A stretch of DNA of 64,000 nucleotides from Planctomycetota bacterium (GTDB lineage: Bacteria > Planctomycetota > SZUA-567 > H5-PLA8), in the NCBI GenBank assembly GCA_016200135.1, contig JACQFI010000021.1, positions 1-64,000 on the forward strand, written 5' to 3'. Both the position numbers and the translations under genes were made by a program. The notes below the pieces were generated by a model. It searched no databases. It saw nothing but the letters and a program-made list of their open reading frames with translations, and was not told the DNA's origin. This document shows, in pieces, positions 27,301 through 37,800 of this stretch (position 1 is its first letter; the number at the start of each line of letters is the position of its first letter).

Positions 27301-30300
27301 CGTCCAAGGGGATCTCGCGGTGGCCCACGCAAAGCGTCTCGATGCTGTACAGTGCGGCCAGGTCCACGGCCGCGCGTTCGGCGACCAGCGCCGCAAGCAC
27401 GCGCAGCACGGTGGACTCTTCCGGCAGACCCGCGATGCACGCGGACCGCGCCGCATGCGGCCGGTCCGCAAGGATGCGCGCGATCATGCGCGTGCAGGAT
27501 GCGCCGGGGCCCAGTTCGATAAAGATCCGCGCGCCGTCGCGGTACGCGGCCTCGATCACGTTCGGGAAGTCGATGCCCTGCTGCGCATGCGCCAGGATCG
27601 TGTCCGCGGCGTTGTCCCGCGTGAGCGCGAACGCCTTGGCCCATGCGCCGCTGTAGAACGTCAGGTTCGGCGGCGGCACGGTCTCGAAGAGGTGCAGCTC
27701 GCGGTACTCGCCCGCCACTTCGTTGACGAGGTCGCAGTGCGCGATGGTCACGCCGGGAATCTCGAGCAGCGGGATGCCCAGCGCCTTCGCGGCGGCCTCC
27801 ACCTCGCGCCGCTGCCCGCCGATCACGCACTCCTGCGGCGTGTTCACGATCAGCAGGTAGACGCGGTTGCGCCCGGAGAGCGCCTCGCGCACGAACGCGG
27901 CGGGCTTCATTACGATGCCCACGGTCCAGTCGGGCGAACCGTGCACGGTCATGTTCCAGACCTTGCGCGCGGCGTTGCACGGGCCGGCCAGGTCCATGGT
28001 AAAGAGCGTCGAAGCGCGCATGCGCCGGAACATCTCGTCGCGCGCCTTCCACGCGCGCAGCCCAAAGAACCCCGCCGACTCGCCCAGGCTGTAGCCGATG
28101 CAGGCTTGCGGCGTGACGCCGAAGCTCCGCAAGAGATCGGTGAAGAGGCTCCCCGCCGCGACCTGCCCGAAGATCAGCGCGCGCGCATCGTCGAGCAGTT
28201 CCTCTTCGTCGTCGCCGTTCCAAAATAGGCTCGGGACGATCTGCCCGCGCAGGTGCTCGTTCTCCGCGTCCTGCCGCCGCGGAATCTCCGGCCATTGCGC
28301 CGTAAGCCCGCGCCCCATGCCGATGAAGTGGTTCCCCGAGCCCGGGTAGACGAACGCAACCTTTCCACCCAGCGGCTCCGGCGCGAAGAAGCAGCGCTCT
28401 CCTTTAAGGCGCTGCGGCCCCGCAGGGCCGTTGCTGCCCGCGCCGGTGCTCAGGCGTCCTTCCAGCGCGGCCTCCGCGAGCGCGATCTGTTCGAGCAGTT
28501 CCGCCGCGTGGCGCGCGACGATCGCAAGCCCCAGCTTCTTGCGCGGGTCGCCGTGGTGTTCGCGCCACCATTTCCGCGCGAGCGCCTCGATCGGCCGCGC
28601 GCCGTGCGCTGCGGCGAACTTCCGCAGCAGGCGCAGGCCGGCGCCGAGCGCTTCGGCATTCTCGGCCTCGAGCGCGAAGAGTCCTTCGCCGCGCGAACCC
28701 AGGGGCTGGCGGCGTTCCGCTTCGTGCGAAACCGGCGGCTTTAACGGGGCGGCCGACTCCTCTTGTGTCTTCGGCGCGCTTTCGTGCGCTTCGAGGATGA
28801 CGTGCGCGCAATTGCCATCGACGCTGAACGACGCCACGCCCGCGCGGCGCGGACCATCGGCGCGGTCGCGCAGCCAATACTGCGGCGCGGCGGGCACGAA
28901 GAAAAGCCCTTCCGTGTCCCAGTCCTCGTGCGGCTTGCGGTGCCCGCGCAGCGGCGGCAGCACTTCCTGATACAGGCACAGGCTGGCTTTGACGAACGAC
29001 GCCAGTCCTGCTGCCGCTCCCGCGTGGCCGATGTCTGCTTTTGCGCTGCCGAGCGCGCACGACTTCTTGCGCAGCGCGATCTCGGCGCTCTGCGCCAGCG
29101 CCCGCGCCTCCATCCGGTCTTCGTCCGGAATGCCGCTGCCGTGCGTCTCGAGATACCCCAGCGTGTGCAGCATCGTGCCGGACTCGCGCAACGCCCGGTC
29201 GAGCGATTCGCGGTACGCGCGTTCGTCGGGCACTGGCGACTCCGGACGCCCGCCTGTCGCCGCGCCGAGGCCGCGGATCACCGCGTAGATGCGGTCGCCG
29301 TCGCGCACGGCATCGTCGAGCCGCTTGAGCACCACCGCCGCCGCGCCTTCGCCCGCGATGCAGCCGTCGGCTCCCGCGTCGAACGGCCGCGCTTCGCCCA
29401 TCTTCGAGAACGGCCGCCGCGCGTGCATGCCCAGCACGGCCCGGGGGTCGCCGGCCAGATCCACCGCGCCCGCCAGCGCCCGGTCGATCTCGCCGCGCTG
29501 CAACGCGCGCGCCGCAAGCTCCAGCGCGCGCAGCCCTGAACTCTCCTCGCTCGAGAGCGTGAAGCTCGGGCCCCCGCAGCGGAACTCCCGCGCAATGCGG
29601 CTCGCCGCGATACCGCCGAGCGCGCCCATGGTCCTATTCGCCGAGAGCGCGGGCGGCAGCGCCTCGCGCAGCCGCCGCGTCCATTCGCGCAGTTCGTCCG
29701 CGCCCAGGCCGAGTCCGTAGCGTTCGTTCCATGTCCGGCAGAGTTCCGGCAGCGCCCAGCGGAGCTGGAAGTTCGTCGTGTTCAGGTCGAGCCCCAGGCC
29801 GATGAAGATGCCCGTCCGCGTGCCCAGGTTCTCGTGGATGCCCGCGTCCTCCAGCGCCGCCGCCGCCGCGAGCAGCATCAGCGCCTGCTGCGGGAGCATC
29901 TCCTGAAGTTCCTTCGGCGGGATGCGGAAGCGCCGCGGCTGGTTCGCGGGCGCGCGCACATCGCCCGCGTAATGCCCCGCGAACGGAATCTCGCGTAAGC
30001 CCGCCGCCTCGAACCAGCGCGAAGCCTCGATGCCCCACCAATGCGCCGGTGCTTCCGGCTTGATGAACTCGCCGCCGCCCAGCACGCGCTCTTGAAACGC
30101 GCGCAACCCCTGCCACGGCCCAAACCGCGCATCCATGCCCACGACCGCAATCGGCACGGCCGGAGCCTCGCGCTTTACCGCCGCCGTCGCCGTCCGCTCC
30201 GCGTCCCCCGTCCCGCCGTCCCCAGCAGTCCCCGCGTCCCCCGTCCCTCGCCCCCCGTCCCGAGCCGTTCCGTCCCATTCTTCTATAAGGAGGTGCGCGT

Positions 30301-31645
30301 TGATGCCGCCGAAGCCGAACGCGCTCACCGCCGCGCGGCGCATCCGGCCGGGCGCGCGCGCGTCCCACGGCGCGCTCTTGGCAAGCACGCGGAAAGCGCT
30401 GCCCTCAAGCGCAATCTTGCCCAGCGGCTGCTCGAAGTTCGCCGTCGGCGGCAGTGTCTTCTCGCGCAGCGCCAGCAGCGTCTTCGCCAGCCCCGCCGCG
30501 CCCGCTCCCGTAAGCAGGTGCCCGACGTTGCTCTTCACCGAGCCGAGCGTGCACGGCCGCGCGGGTACAGGCCGGCCTTCCCAGAGCGCGCGCAAGCTCT
30601 CAAACTCCACGGCGTCGCCCACGGGCGTGCCCGTCGCGTGGCACTCGATCAGGTCCACCTCGTCCGGCGCCCAGCCCGCCTGCGCGTACGCCGCACGCAT
30701 CGCGCGCAACTGCCCTTCGCTGCTCGGCGCGAGCAGACTGCCTTCGAGGTCGTTGCTCAGGCCCGCGCCATGGATGACGCCGAGGATGCGGTCGCCCGCG
30801 GCCAGCGCGTCGTCGAGCCGCTTGAGCACGAAGAAGCACGCGCCTTCGCCCACCACTAGCCCGTCGGCCTTGGCGTCGAACGGCGCGCAGCGCCCGCTCG
30901 GCGAGAGCGCCCGGAGCTGCGCGAACCCCATCTGCGTGTAGAGGCAGTCGGGCCGCGAGGCCCCGCCCGCGAGCATCGCGTCGGCGCGGCCGGCGAGCAG
31001 TTCGTCCGCCGCGAGCTTGACCGCGTAGAGCGAGGACGCGCAGGCCGCGTCGAGCGTCACGCTGCCGCCGCCCAGACCCAGCGCCTTCGCCAGCATGCCG
31101 CCCGGCAGCCCGGTCGCGTAGCGGTTCAAGGAGTCGAACGCGTCCGCGGAATCTTTTTCTTCGGTGCGCGCATGCCCCGCCGCCGCGAGCGCCTTCTCTT
31201 CGAACGCGCGCCCGAGCCACTGCCGCGCGAGCGCGGAACTCGCTTCGGTCGGCAGCGCGATGTTGCCGATGATCAGCCCCGAGCGGCGCTTGTTGAGTTT
31301 CTCCGTCTTTGCCCCGCGCCATGCCGCGTGCCCCGCGCGCAGCACGATGCGGAAGAGCGGGTCGAGCCGCGCGAGCAACTCCGGCGGCAGTCCGAGTTCC
31401 TTATCTTTCTCGGGATCGGCTTGGAAACTCTCGTCTTCCAGGAAGCAGGCGCGCTTGGAGTACACCGTGTCGGGCGCGCCAGGCGCGGCGTTGGGATCGT
31501 ACGCCTCGTCGGGCCGCAGCGTCCAGCGCCCCGGCGGAACCTCGCGCGCCGCGCTCCGCCCGTCGCGGACGAGTTCCCAGAAGCGCTCGATATCCGGCGC
31601 GCCGGGAAACACCCCGCCCATCGCGACGATGGCGACGCGGCTCAC
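24323..31645 (-). CDS. Pfa3/PfaC-like polyunsaturated fatty acid synthase subunit: KS-CLF-AT-DH-DH
   Basis: GTG at 31645 is preferred (SRVAIVAMGGVFPG is the usual KS N-terminus); the reading from 31672 begins inside a repeat. The product has 2440 residues. KS1 has DAACASS with Cys near 200, ECHATGT and SVKSNVGH, so it looks active. The second KS has SSEESSG in place of the Cys motif, making it a chain-length-factor-like domain (~490-900). An acyltransferase has GYSLGESAG near 1180. A repeat-bearing linker (~1450-1640) leads to two FabA-like double-hotdog dehydratases. Each has a degenerate first half and an active second half (CHFVDDKVMPG near 1944; AHFYQDPVIPG near 2341). The order matches myxobacterial Pfa3 without the terminal acyltransferase; no enoyl reductase is present. 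Confidence 0.9.
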   Translation of the reverse strand: MSRVAIVAMGGVFPGAPDIERFWELVRDGRSAAREVPPGRWTLRPDEAYDPNAAPGAPDTVYSKRACFLEDESFQADPEKDKELGLPPELLARLDPLFRIVLRAGHAAWRGAKTEKLNKRRSGLIIGNIALPTEASSALARQWLGRAFEEKALAAAGHARTEEKDSADAFDSLNRYATGLPGGMLAKALGLGGGSVTLDAACASSLYAVKLAADELLAGRADAMLAGGASRPDCLYTQMGFAQLRALSPSGRCAPFDAKADGLVVGEGACFFVLKRLDDALAAGDRILGVIHGAGLSNDLEGSLLAPSSEGQLRAMRAAYAQAGWAPDEVDLIECHATGTPVGDAVEFESLRALWEGRPVPARPCTLGSVKSNVGHLLTGAGAAGLAKTLLALREKTLPPTANFEQPLGKIALEGSAFRVLAKSAPWDARAPGRMRRAAVSAFGFGGINAHLLIEEWDGTARDGGRGTGDAGTAGDGGTGDAERTATAAVKREAPAVPIAVVGMDARFGPWQGLRAFQERVLGGGEFIKPEAPAHWWGIEASRWFEAAGLREIPFAGHYAGDVRAPANQPRRFRIPPKELQEMLPQQALMLLAAAAALEDAGIHENLGTRTGIFIGLGLDLNTTNFQLRWALPELCRTWNERYGLGLGADELREWTRRLREALPPALSANRTMGALGGIAASRIAREFRCGGPSFTLSSEESSGLRALELAARALQRGEIDRALAGAVDLAGDPRAVLGMHARRPFSKMGEARPFDAGADGCIAGEGAAAVVLKRLDDAVRDGDRIYAVIRGLGAATGGRPESPVPDERAYRESLDRALRESGTMLHTLGYLETHGSGIPDEDRMEARALAQSAEIALRKKSCALGSAKADIGHAGAAAGLASFVKASLCLYQEVLPPLRGHRKPHEDWDTEGLFFVPAAPQYWLRDRADGPRRAGVASFSVDGNCAHVILEAHESAPKTQEESAAPLKPPVSHEAERRQPLGSRGEGLFALEAENAEALGAGLRLLRKFAAAHGARPIEALARKWWREHHGDPRKKLGLAIVARHAAELLEQIALAEAALEGRLSTGAGSNGPAGPQRLKGERCFFAPEPLGGKVAFVYPGSGNHFIGMGRGLTAQWPEIPRRQDAENEHLRGQIVPSLFWNGDDEEELLDDARALIFGQVAAGSLFTDLLRSFGVTPQACIGYSLGESAGFFGLRAWKARDEMFRRMRASTLFTMDLAGPCNAARKVWNMTVHGSPDWTVGIVMKPAAFVREALSGRNRVYLLIVNTPQECVIGGQRREVEAAAKALGIPLLEIPGVTIAHCDLVNEVAGEYRELHLFETVPPPNLTFYSGAWAKAFALTRDNAADTILAHAQQGIDFPNVIEAAYRDGARIFIELGPGASCTRMIARILADRPHAARSACIAGLPEESTVLRVLAALVAERAAVDLAALYSIETLCVGHREIPLDDGAGIVVPVGGKAFEPAPPPSAPKPVPPEPLMAPEPEPAAIRVATATVVRREAAPATQLEEPDVAVAVAEAPAQTPSPAVVAMLELAQQITAAEAARIEAHRKYLRFSEDMTRSMTENLALQIAIIERLRGESATATPPYPPLHKGGISQAARMPAVEPRMPAVEPRMAPIKESGAGGDMLSDRGEGASGELLAGGGAHVDVRVRAAGGIPRALDRAQCLAFARGKIGEVLGAAFAAIDAHPTRVRLPDEPLMLVDRILLVEGEPKSMTHGRVVTEHDILPGDWYLDQGRIPTCIAVESGQADLFLSGFLGIDFETKGLACYRLLDAVVTFHRALPGPGETIRYDIRIERFFRQGNIWLFRFSFEATVNGRPLLSMQNGCAGFFTTAELAAGQGIVHTALDKREIPGKRPADWRELTPMAVEAYSEAQLAALRAGDLGACFGAAFAKLGLQDPLRIPGGRMKLVDRVTHLDPKGGRFGLGQIRGEADIHPDDWFLTCHFVDDKVMPGTLMYECCMHTLRIYLLRMGWVCERAGVAIEPVPGVSSGLKCRGQVIETTKKALYEITLKEIGYGPEPYVIADALMYADGKPIVEMTNMSLRMSGVTRAQIEALWKKDASATANAEAVFLRLPPPSAEKKRAVYPYERILAFAVGKPSEAFGEPYKVFDAERVIARLPGPPYQFLDRITAVHAEPWKLIPGGEIEAQYDVPPDAWYFMANRGNGMPFSILLEVALQPCGWFAAYIGSALTSENDLSFRNLGGSATQFLPVRPDSGTLTVRVKVQKIASSSGMIIQTFDYEVHAAAGLVYKGDTYFGFFSKKALSQQVGIRDAKVYAAPEAERARSLPAALFPGESPYPSEQLRMLDRITCFVPDGGPKGLGFIEGTLPVDPSAWFFKAHFYQDPVIPGSLGLESFLQLVKHAAMARWGGRVAKLQMLGSPHRWVYRGQVIPADKRVTVQAVISEIDDKSRTIRADGFLSVDGRVIYQMNDFTLRMP
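26861..26893. repeat. Short palindromic repeat inside the Pfa3-like linker (C/G-run family, copy 1)
   Basis: A run of CCCCCCTTATGTAAGGGGGG followed by a second G-run encodes the YPPLHKGGI stretch of the linker between the AT and the first dehydratase. A near-identical copy occurs at 36892-36923 in the partner protein. The element keeps the reading frame open. Confidence 0.8.
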
Positions 31646-31664
31646 GGTGAGAGGCCCAGGACCT

Positions 31665-31819
31665 GCAACCACGGATGAACACGGATGAACTCAGATACGT
31701 CGAAACATTCGAGAATATCAAAACCTGTGGCAATGCCCGCGCGGCGGACATCGCATCGAACAGAGTGGCTGCGGAGCTTCATTTCATATCCGTGTGTATC
31801 TGTGTTAATCCGTGGTTGC
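31665..31819. repeat. Inverted-repeat element filling the gap between the two synthase genes
   Basis: Terminal GCAACCACGGAT (31665-31676) and ATCCGTGGTTGC (31808-31819) are perfectly complementary over 12 bases. The inner arms ACGGATGAACACGGATGAAC and TATCCGTGTGTATCTGTGTT continue the symmetry imperfectly. It resembles the dispersed CCACGGATGAACACGGATGA-type repeats seen in many environmental genomes. It covers nearly all of the intergenic space. Confidence 0.75.
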
Positions 31820-31821
31820 CG

Positions 31822-34800
31822 TTACGCGCCGAGCAGGTTCTTCTTGAACGCCTGACGCAGCGACGAATCGATCGTGCATTCGTGTCCTTCCATCAGCGCG
31901 ACCAAGCGTCCGTCGTGGTCGAGGAACTCGATCTCCGCCCCCGCCATGTGGCTGCGGTCCTTGCTGATGTGGATCACGATCCGCGTGCCGTCCTTCGGGA
32001 AGACGCGCCGGTACTGCCGGTAGCGTTTCACGTAGTTCGGCAGCGAGCCCGCGTCGTGCCGTTCGAGGCTCCACAGGATCATCATCTGGAACGCGCAATC
32101 GAGCACCAGCGGGTCGGTGACCCATGTCCCGCGCAGGGGTTCTTTCATCCATTCGCCGGGCGGCGGCGCGCCGCGCACTTCGGCGGCGATGCCCACTTCG
32201 GAGCAGCCGGTGATCTTCTGGATGCCGCGCAGCGCCGGGCCGTGGAAGAGGAATTCCGAGTACACCGCCTCGATGCTGTGCTCGTACGGCCGCGTCGGCG
32301 GATCGCCGTACAGGCGCTGGCTCTCCGGCAGCTTCGGCGCGAGCACCGCCTCGCCGCGCGCGTGCAGGCGTTCGGCGCCGCCGGCGGCCGACCCCCAGAT
32401 CTCCACGGGCGTCGTAAGGAAATCGCCGTCCATCGAAGCATCGCCCGCAAGCACGCGGATGCGGTACCCTGCGCCGCCGCTCCCGCTCAGGATGATGCCC
32501 TTCATGATCCGCAGGCCGTTGAAGCCGTGGAAGAGCATGCCCGGATGCTGGTGCAGCGCGCCCTGCGCGAGCCACTCCGCGGCCATCGACATCGGCAGCA
32601 CCGAGCGGCCGTCAATCACGTGCGACGTGAGGAACGGGTGCCGGTCGAGGTCCAACTCGCGCTCGAACGCCACATGCATCGAAGGCTCGGGCACGGCCGG
32701 CATCACGGCCGAGCCGCGGTTCGAGATCGTCGCCAGCCGCGACGAACTGGCGGATAACTCCGGCGCTTTCGCCGCCGGAGGTGCGGTAGGCGCGGGCAGC
32801 GCAGCCGCTTCCGGCCGCGCACCTGAGCGCGCCAGCACCGCGACCTCGACGGGCCGCTCGCCGTTGGAACAGATCTCGCGCACGAGGTACTCCGCGCCGG
32901 CCTTCAGCCCGATCAGGCCCACGCCTTCCTTCTCGAAGACCTTGCGCAGGCCCGGCGTCACCATCCCGCCTTCCCACGGACCCCAGTTGATCGCGACCAC
33001 GCGGCATCCAGGGCGGGCTTTCGCTTCGGCCTGGGCGGTCTTGTTCAGCACCTCGTTGGCCGCGGCGTAATCCGCCTGGCCCTTGCGCCCGTAACGGCCG
33101 GTCGTGCTCGAGAAGAGCACCAGCAGCTTCAATTCGTTTGGCTGAAGCGCCGCCAGCAGGTTGCGCAGTCCTTCCACCTTCGTGCCGTACACCGCGTCGA
33201 ACTGCTCGTCGGTCTTGTCCTCGATCAGCCGGTCGGCCAGCACGCCCGCGGCATGGATGAGGCCCTTGATCCCGCCCAGTTCCTCGCGCAGAGCCGCCAG
33301 CACCGCGCGCACGGCCTTCGCGTCGCGCACGTCCACCGACTTGTAAATCGCGCTCCCGCCCGCGACCTCGATGCGCCGCAGGTTGTAGCGGATCTCGCGG
33401 TTCGCCGCGATCTTGCGGAACTCGGCTTCGATCAGCTTCGGCGTCGCGCCGCCGTTCGCGCGCGTGGCCAGCGCCTGCTTCACCGCCGCCTCGGTCTCCG
33501 CGCCGCGCAGCCAGTCCGGTTCCTCCGCGGGCTCGGGGCTGCGCCCCAGCAGCACCAGCACGGGCTTGAACGCCTTCGCCAGCGCCAGCGAGACCTCCGC
33601 CGTCACGCCGCGCGCGCCGCCAGAGATCACCACCACGTCGCCTGCGCGGATCGGCTGTTCGGGGTCGTGCGAGCCGAACGGCGCCGGCGCGAGTTCCACC
33701 GTCCAGCGGCCTGTCGGCGAGAGCCCAATTTCGACCGGTCCCGACGAGAGCAGTTCGTTGGCGATGCCTTCCGCCGCCGCCGCCGCGTCGGTGAACTCCG
33801 GCGCGAGGTCCAGCGCCTTCACGCGCACTTCGGGCCACTCGTGCCGCGCGGTCTTCGCCAGGCCCGAGAGCCCGCCCGATTCCGGCAGCGCGCCGCCATT
33901 GAGCCCGTGCATCCCAAACCCGCCGTCCAGCCGCGCGACCGTCAGCAGCGCCGCGCCGGTCCGCGTGCCGGTCCTGCGCAAAGCCGGGCCGGCCATGCGC
34001 AGCAGCCGGAACGCCAGTTTCAGGCACGCGTCGCCTGCGTCGCCTGCGCCGCTTGCGCTCTGGCGCGGCGAGAGAATCACCAGGCCCGCGAGGTCCTCGG
34101 GGATCGCTCCCGCTTCCAGCGACCGTGCCGAGACCAGCTTGGCCGCGTAGTCGAGCTCGCGCAGGCGTTCCAGCAGCGCCGCCCCCAGTTCCGGATCGTC
34201 GTCGGTGACCCACACCTTCGCGCCCTTCGGCAGCGGCGCGGCATCGCGCGACGGACTGGCCGCGAGCGGAACTTTAGAAAGCACGAGCCGTTCCACCGCC
34301 CGCACGATCTCCTTCGTCTCGAACTCCTGCGGCCCGAGCGTGACGTGCGTCTCCAGCAACTCCGCCGGCGTCCGCGCGACCATGAGGGCCGCGGGCGCAG
34401 ACCGCGCTTCCGGAGCCTTGGCCTCGACGGCCGCGACTTCTGTCGCGATGGGCCGGGAATCTGGAGAAGTGGGGCGGGCCTCGGCTCGGCCGAGCTCGCC
34501 GCGGGCCGTGCCCGCCACGGTGCTTGCCGGAGGCAGTGCCGCCGCTACGCCATGCTGCGACGCATACGCGATGATCTGCTGCAGCGTGCGCAGCGCGCCG
34601 AGCTCGTCCGACTGGAACTGCTTGGCCTGCGGGAAGCGTTCCTGCAGCGCGGAGAGGATCTCGACGCGCTTGATGGAGTCGATGCCGAGGTCGGCCTCGA
34701 GGTCCATCGTGAGGTTGAGCGTCTCCTTCGGATAGCCGGTCTTGTCCGCCACGATCTCGAGCAGCGCCGCTTCGAGCGCACCCGCAGTCGTTCCCCTCTC

Positions 34801-37800
34801 CCCTTGAGGGAGAGGGGTCAGGGGTGAGGGGGGCACGCGACCCTGCGCTCCAGCCGCTATCGGAGCGCTTCGCGTGCCTTCATGGACAGGCGCGACGCCT
34901 GTGCCACGAACTTCCGCATACGCCACGATCTGTTGCAGCGTGCGCAGCGCGCCGAGCTCGTCCGACTGGAACTGCTTGGCCTGCGGGAAGCGTTCCTGCA
35001 GCGCGGAGAGAATCTCGACGCGCTTGATGGAGTCGATGCCCAAATCGGCCTCGAGGTCCATCGTGAGGTTCAACGTCTCTTTCGGATAGCCCGTCTTGTC
35101 GGAGACGATCTCGAGCAGCGCGGCTTCCAGCGCACCCGCAGCCGTTCCCCGCTCCCCTTGAGGGAGAGACGTGTCGGCGAGCTCACGTCGAGCCGTGGTC
35201 AGGGGTGAGGGGGGCACGCGACCCTGCGCTCCAACTGCTCCAGGCGCGCTTCGCGTACCTTCCTGGACCGGCGCGACGCCTGTGCCACGGATGGGCAGCG
35301 CGAGCGCCTCCAGCGGCAGCCCCGCCGCCATGCGCTGCTGCTGGCCGAGCAGAAGCTGCAGCGACTGCTGCGCGTCGGTCTGGCTGTCGAGGAACTGCTG
35401 ATGCAGCCGCGCGGTCTGTTCCTGCAGCAGCATCATCGCCTTCATGTTCTCTTGCGTCGCGAGCAACAGGCCCGCGAGGTCGCCGCTCGCTGCCGGCGCG
35501 AACGCGGGCAGCGAGGGGAACACGGTTCCCCTCTCCCCTTGAGGGAGAGACGTGTCGGCGAGCTCACGTCGAGCCGGGGTTAGGGGTGAGGGGCGCGGCC
35601 GCAAAGCAGGCTTGCTCTTCTCGCGCGGCTTGCGGTAATTCGCGCCGCAGATGGGAATGGTGAGCGCCGGGGCGGCCTTCGCGTCGCGCGGCGAGTGCCC
35701 TTCGTCCCACTTGCTCAGGTCGAGCGCATGCCCGCGCGCGGCCAGCACGGCCAGCACGCGCGCGAGGTCGGCCTCGCCCGAGCCCTTGCCGTTCGAACCA
35801 TTCAGGTAGAGCGCGAGATAATCCGCGTCGCCGAGAATCGCCTTCACGAGACCCGTCAGCCGCGCGCCCGCGCCCACTTCCACAAAGGTCCGCATGCCCG
35901 CCGCGTGCAGCGCCTGGATGCTCGCGAGGAACTCCACCGGATTCGTGAGGTGCGTCGCGAGCAGCTCGCGCGCTTGGGCGGCGTCGGCCGGGTACGGCTG
36001 GCCCGTGCGGTTCGCATAGACGGGAATCTTCGGAGCTTCAAAGTTCGTCGCATTCAGCGCCGCGCGGAACGGCCCTTCGGCGGCGCTCATGAGCGGGCTA
36101 TGGAACGCCGCCGAGACCGGCAGGCGCGTCGCGCGGAGGTTGCGCCGCCCGAACGCCGCCGCGGCCTTCTCGATCTCCGCCGTCGCGCCGCTCAACACCC
36201 ACTGCTGCGGTGCGTTCTTGTTCGCCAGCACCGCGTCGATCTTTTCTTCGGCCAGCGCCTGCTGCACGGCTTCGAGCGGCGCCTGCACCGCCAGCATCGC
36301 GCCGTGGTCGCCCGCGCCCTCGCCGGCCTCGGCCATCAAGCGGCCGCGCAGGCACGCCAGCGCGTGCAGCGCCGCCTCATCAATCGCTCCCGCCGCGTGC
36401 AGCGCCATGATCTCGCCGAAACTGTGGCCCGCCAACGCCTCCGCCGCGACGCCGAAGCGCCGCAGGATCCGGTACGCGCCCAGGCTCGTCGCGCCCAGTG
36501 CCGGCTGCGCGTAACGCGTGTCGCGCAGGCGCAGCTCGTGCGCCGCGCGCGCCGCCTCGTCGAACGCCGGCAGCGGATAGATCGCGTCGCTCAGCCGGAA
36601 CGGATGCGCGCCCTGCGCGCCGTTCGCTTTCTCAAACGCGGTGTCCGCCGCGCCGAGCACGTCCACGAACTCCGGGAACTGGCACGCGAGGTCGCGCAGC
36701 ATGTTCGCGTACTGCGCCCCCTGGCCCGGGAAGAGCAACGCCAGCTTGCCCGCCGCCGCGCCCGCGCCCACGTACACCCCGTCCGGCGTGGACCAGAACC
36801 CTTGCGCCACGGATGCAGGTGCGGACACCGCCGAGGCCGTTCCTCCCTGCGCTTCGGAAGCCGTCGCCGCTACTCCAGGCGCCTGGGCCATCCCCCCCTT
36901 ATGTAAGGAGGGGTAAGGGGAGGTCTTCCCCGCGCCTTCGACCAGCTTCGCGGCCTGCTCCAGCGCCTTCGCGAGCCCGTTCTTCTCCCGCTGCACTACG
37001 ATCAGCGCGCGCCACGCATCATTTATCTTGAAGGCCGCGCGCGCACGCGCCGCCTCGTCGCGCAGGTCGTTCCACGCCAGATCCGGCTTCACCGCCGCGA
37101 GCTGCGCCTGCAGCGCCGCGGGGGACTCCGCCGAGTACCCCAGCAATTGCGTCTCGCCATCCCACGCCACGCCGGGTCGCGCGGGGGCGTACTCTTCGAG
37201 CACGCAGTGGAAGTTCGTCCCGCCGAACCCGAAGGCGCTCACGCCCGCGCGCCGCGGATGGTTCCCGCGCGGCGCCCACGGCCGCTTCTCGACGTTGAGA
37301 TAGAACGGAGAATGTCCGGGGATCGCGGCTTCAAGCGGAGTCCCGGCCTTGATCGACGGCGGCAGGACCCGGTGATGCAGCGCCAGCGCCGCCTTGATCA
37401 GCCCCGCCGCGCCCGCCGCCGCCTTCGTGTGCCCGATCTGCGACTTCACCGAGCCCACCGCACACCAGGACTGCGGCACCTGCCCCGAGGGGCTGGTGGG
37501 GCGGGCCTCCGTGCCCGCCATCCTTAAATCTGTTCCCTCGAAGACCTTCTCCAGCGCCCCCAGCTCCGTCGCGTCGCCGACTTTCGTCCCGGTGCCGTGG
37601 CCCTCGATCAGTTCCACCGTCGCCGGCGCGACCCCCGCGACGCGGTAGGCCTCCTGCAGCGCGCGCGCCTGCCCGTCGCCCTTCGGCGCGTAGATCGCGT
37701 TGCCGCGCCCGTCGCTGCTCGAACCGACGCCCTTGATCACCGCGTAGATCTTGTTCCCGTCGCGCTCCGCGTCGGCCAGGCGCTTGATCACCACGATGCC

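Larger units (their letters stand above)
34567..35290. repeat. Tandem duplication of an ACP-plus-linker unit, 354-bp period
   Basis: The two ACP coding segments (around 34567-34790 and 34921-35144) are nearly identical at DNA level. Equivalent positions, for example TCGACGCG at 34661 and 35015, are 354 bases apart (118 residues). Each unit also carries one C-family and one A-family repeat. The upstream unit has 27 extra bases in its A repeat. The pattern indicates a recent tandem duplication or gene conversion that included the repeats. Confidence 0.88.

Noticed and set aside
29540-29570. Second ketosynthase of the Pfa3-like protein as catalytically active
   Set aside because: The Cys of the usual ACASS motif is replaced (SSEESSG), so it is better read as a chain-length factor.
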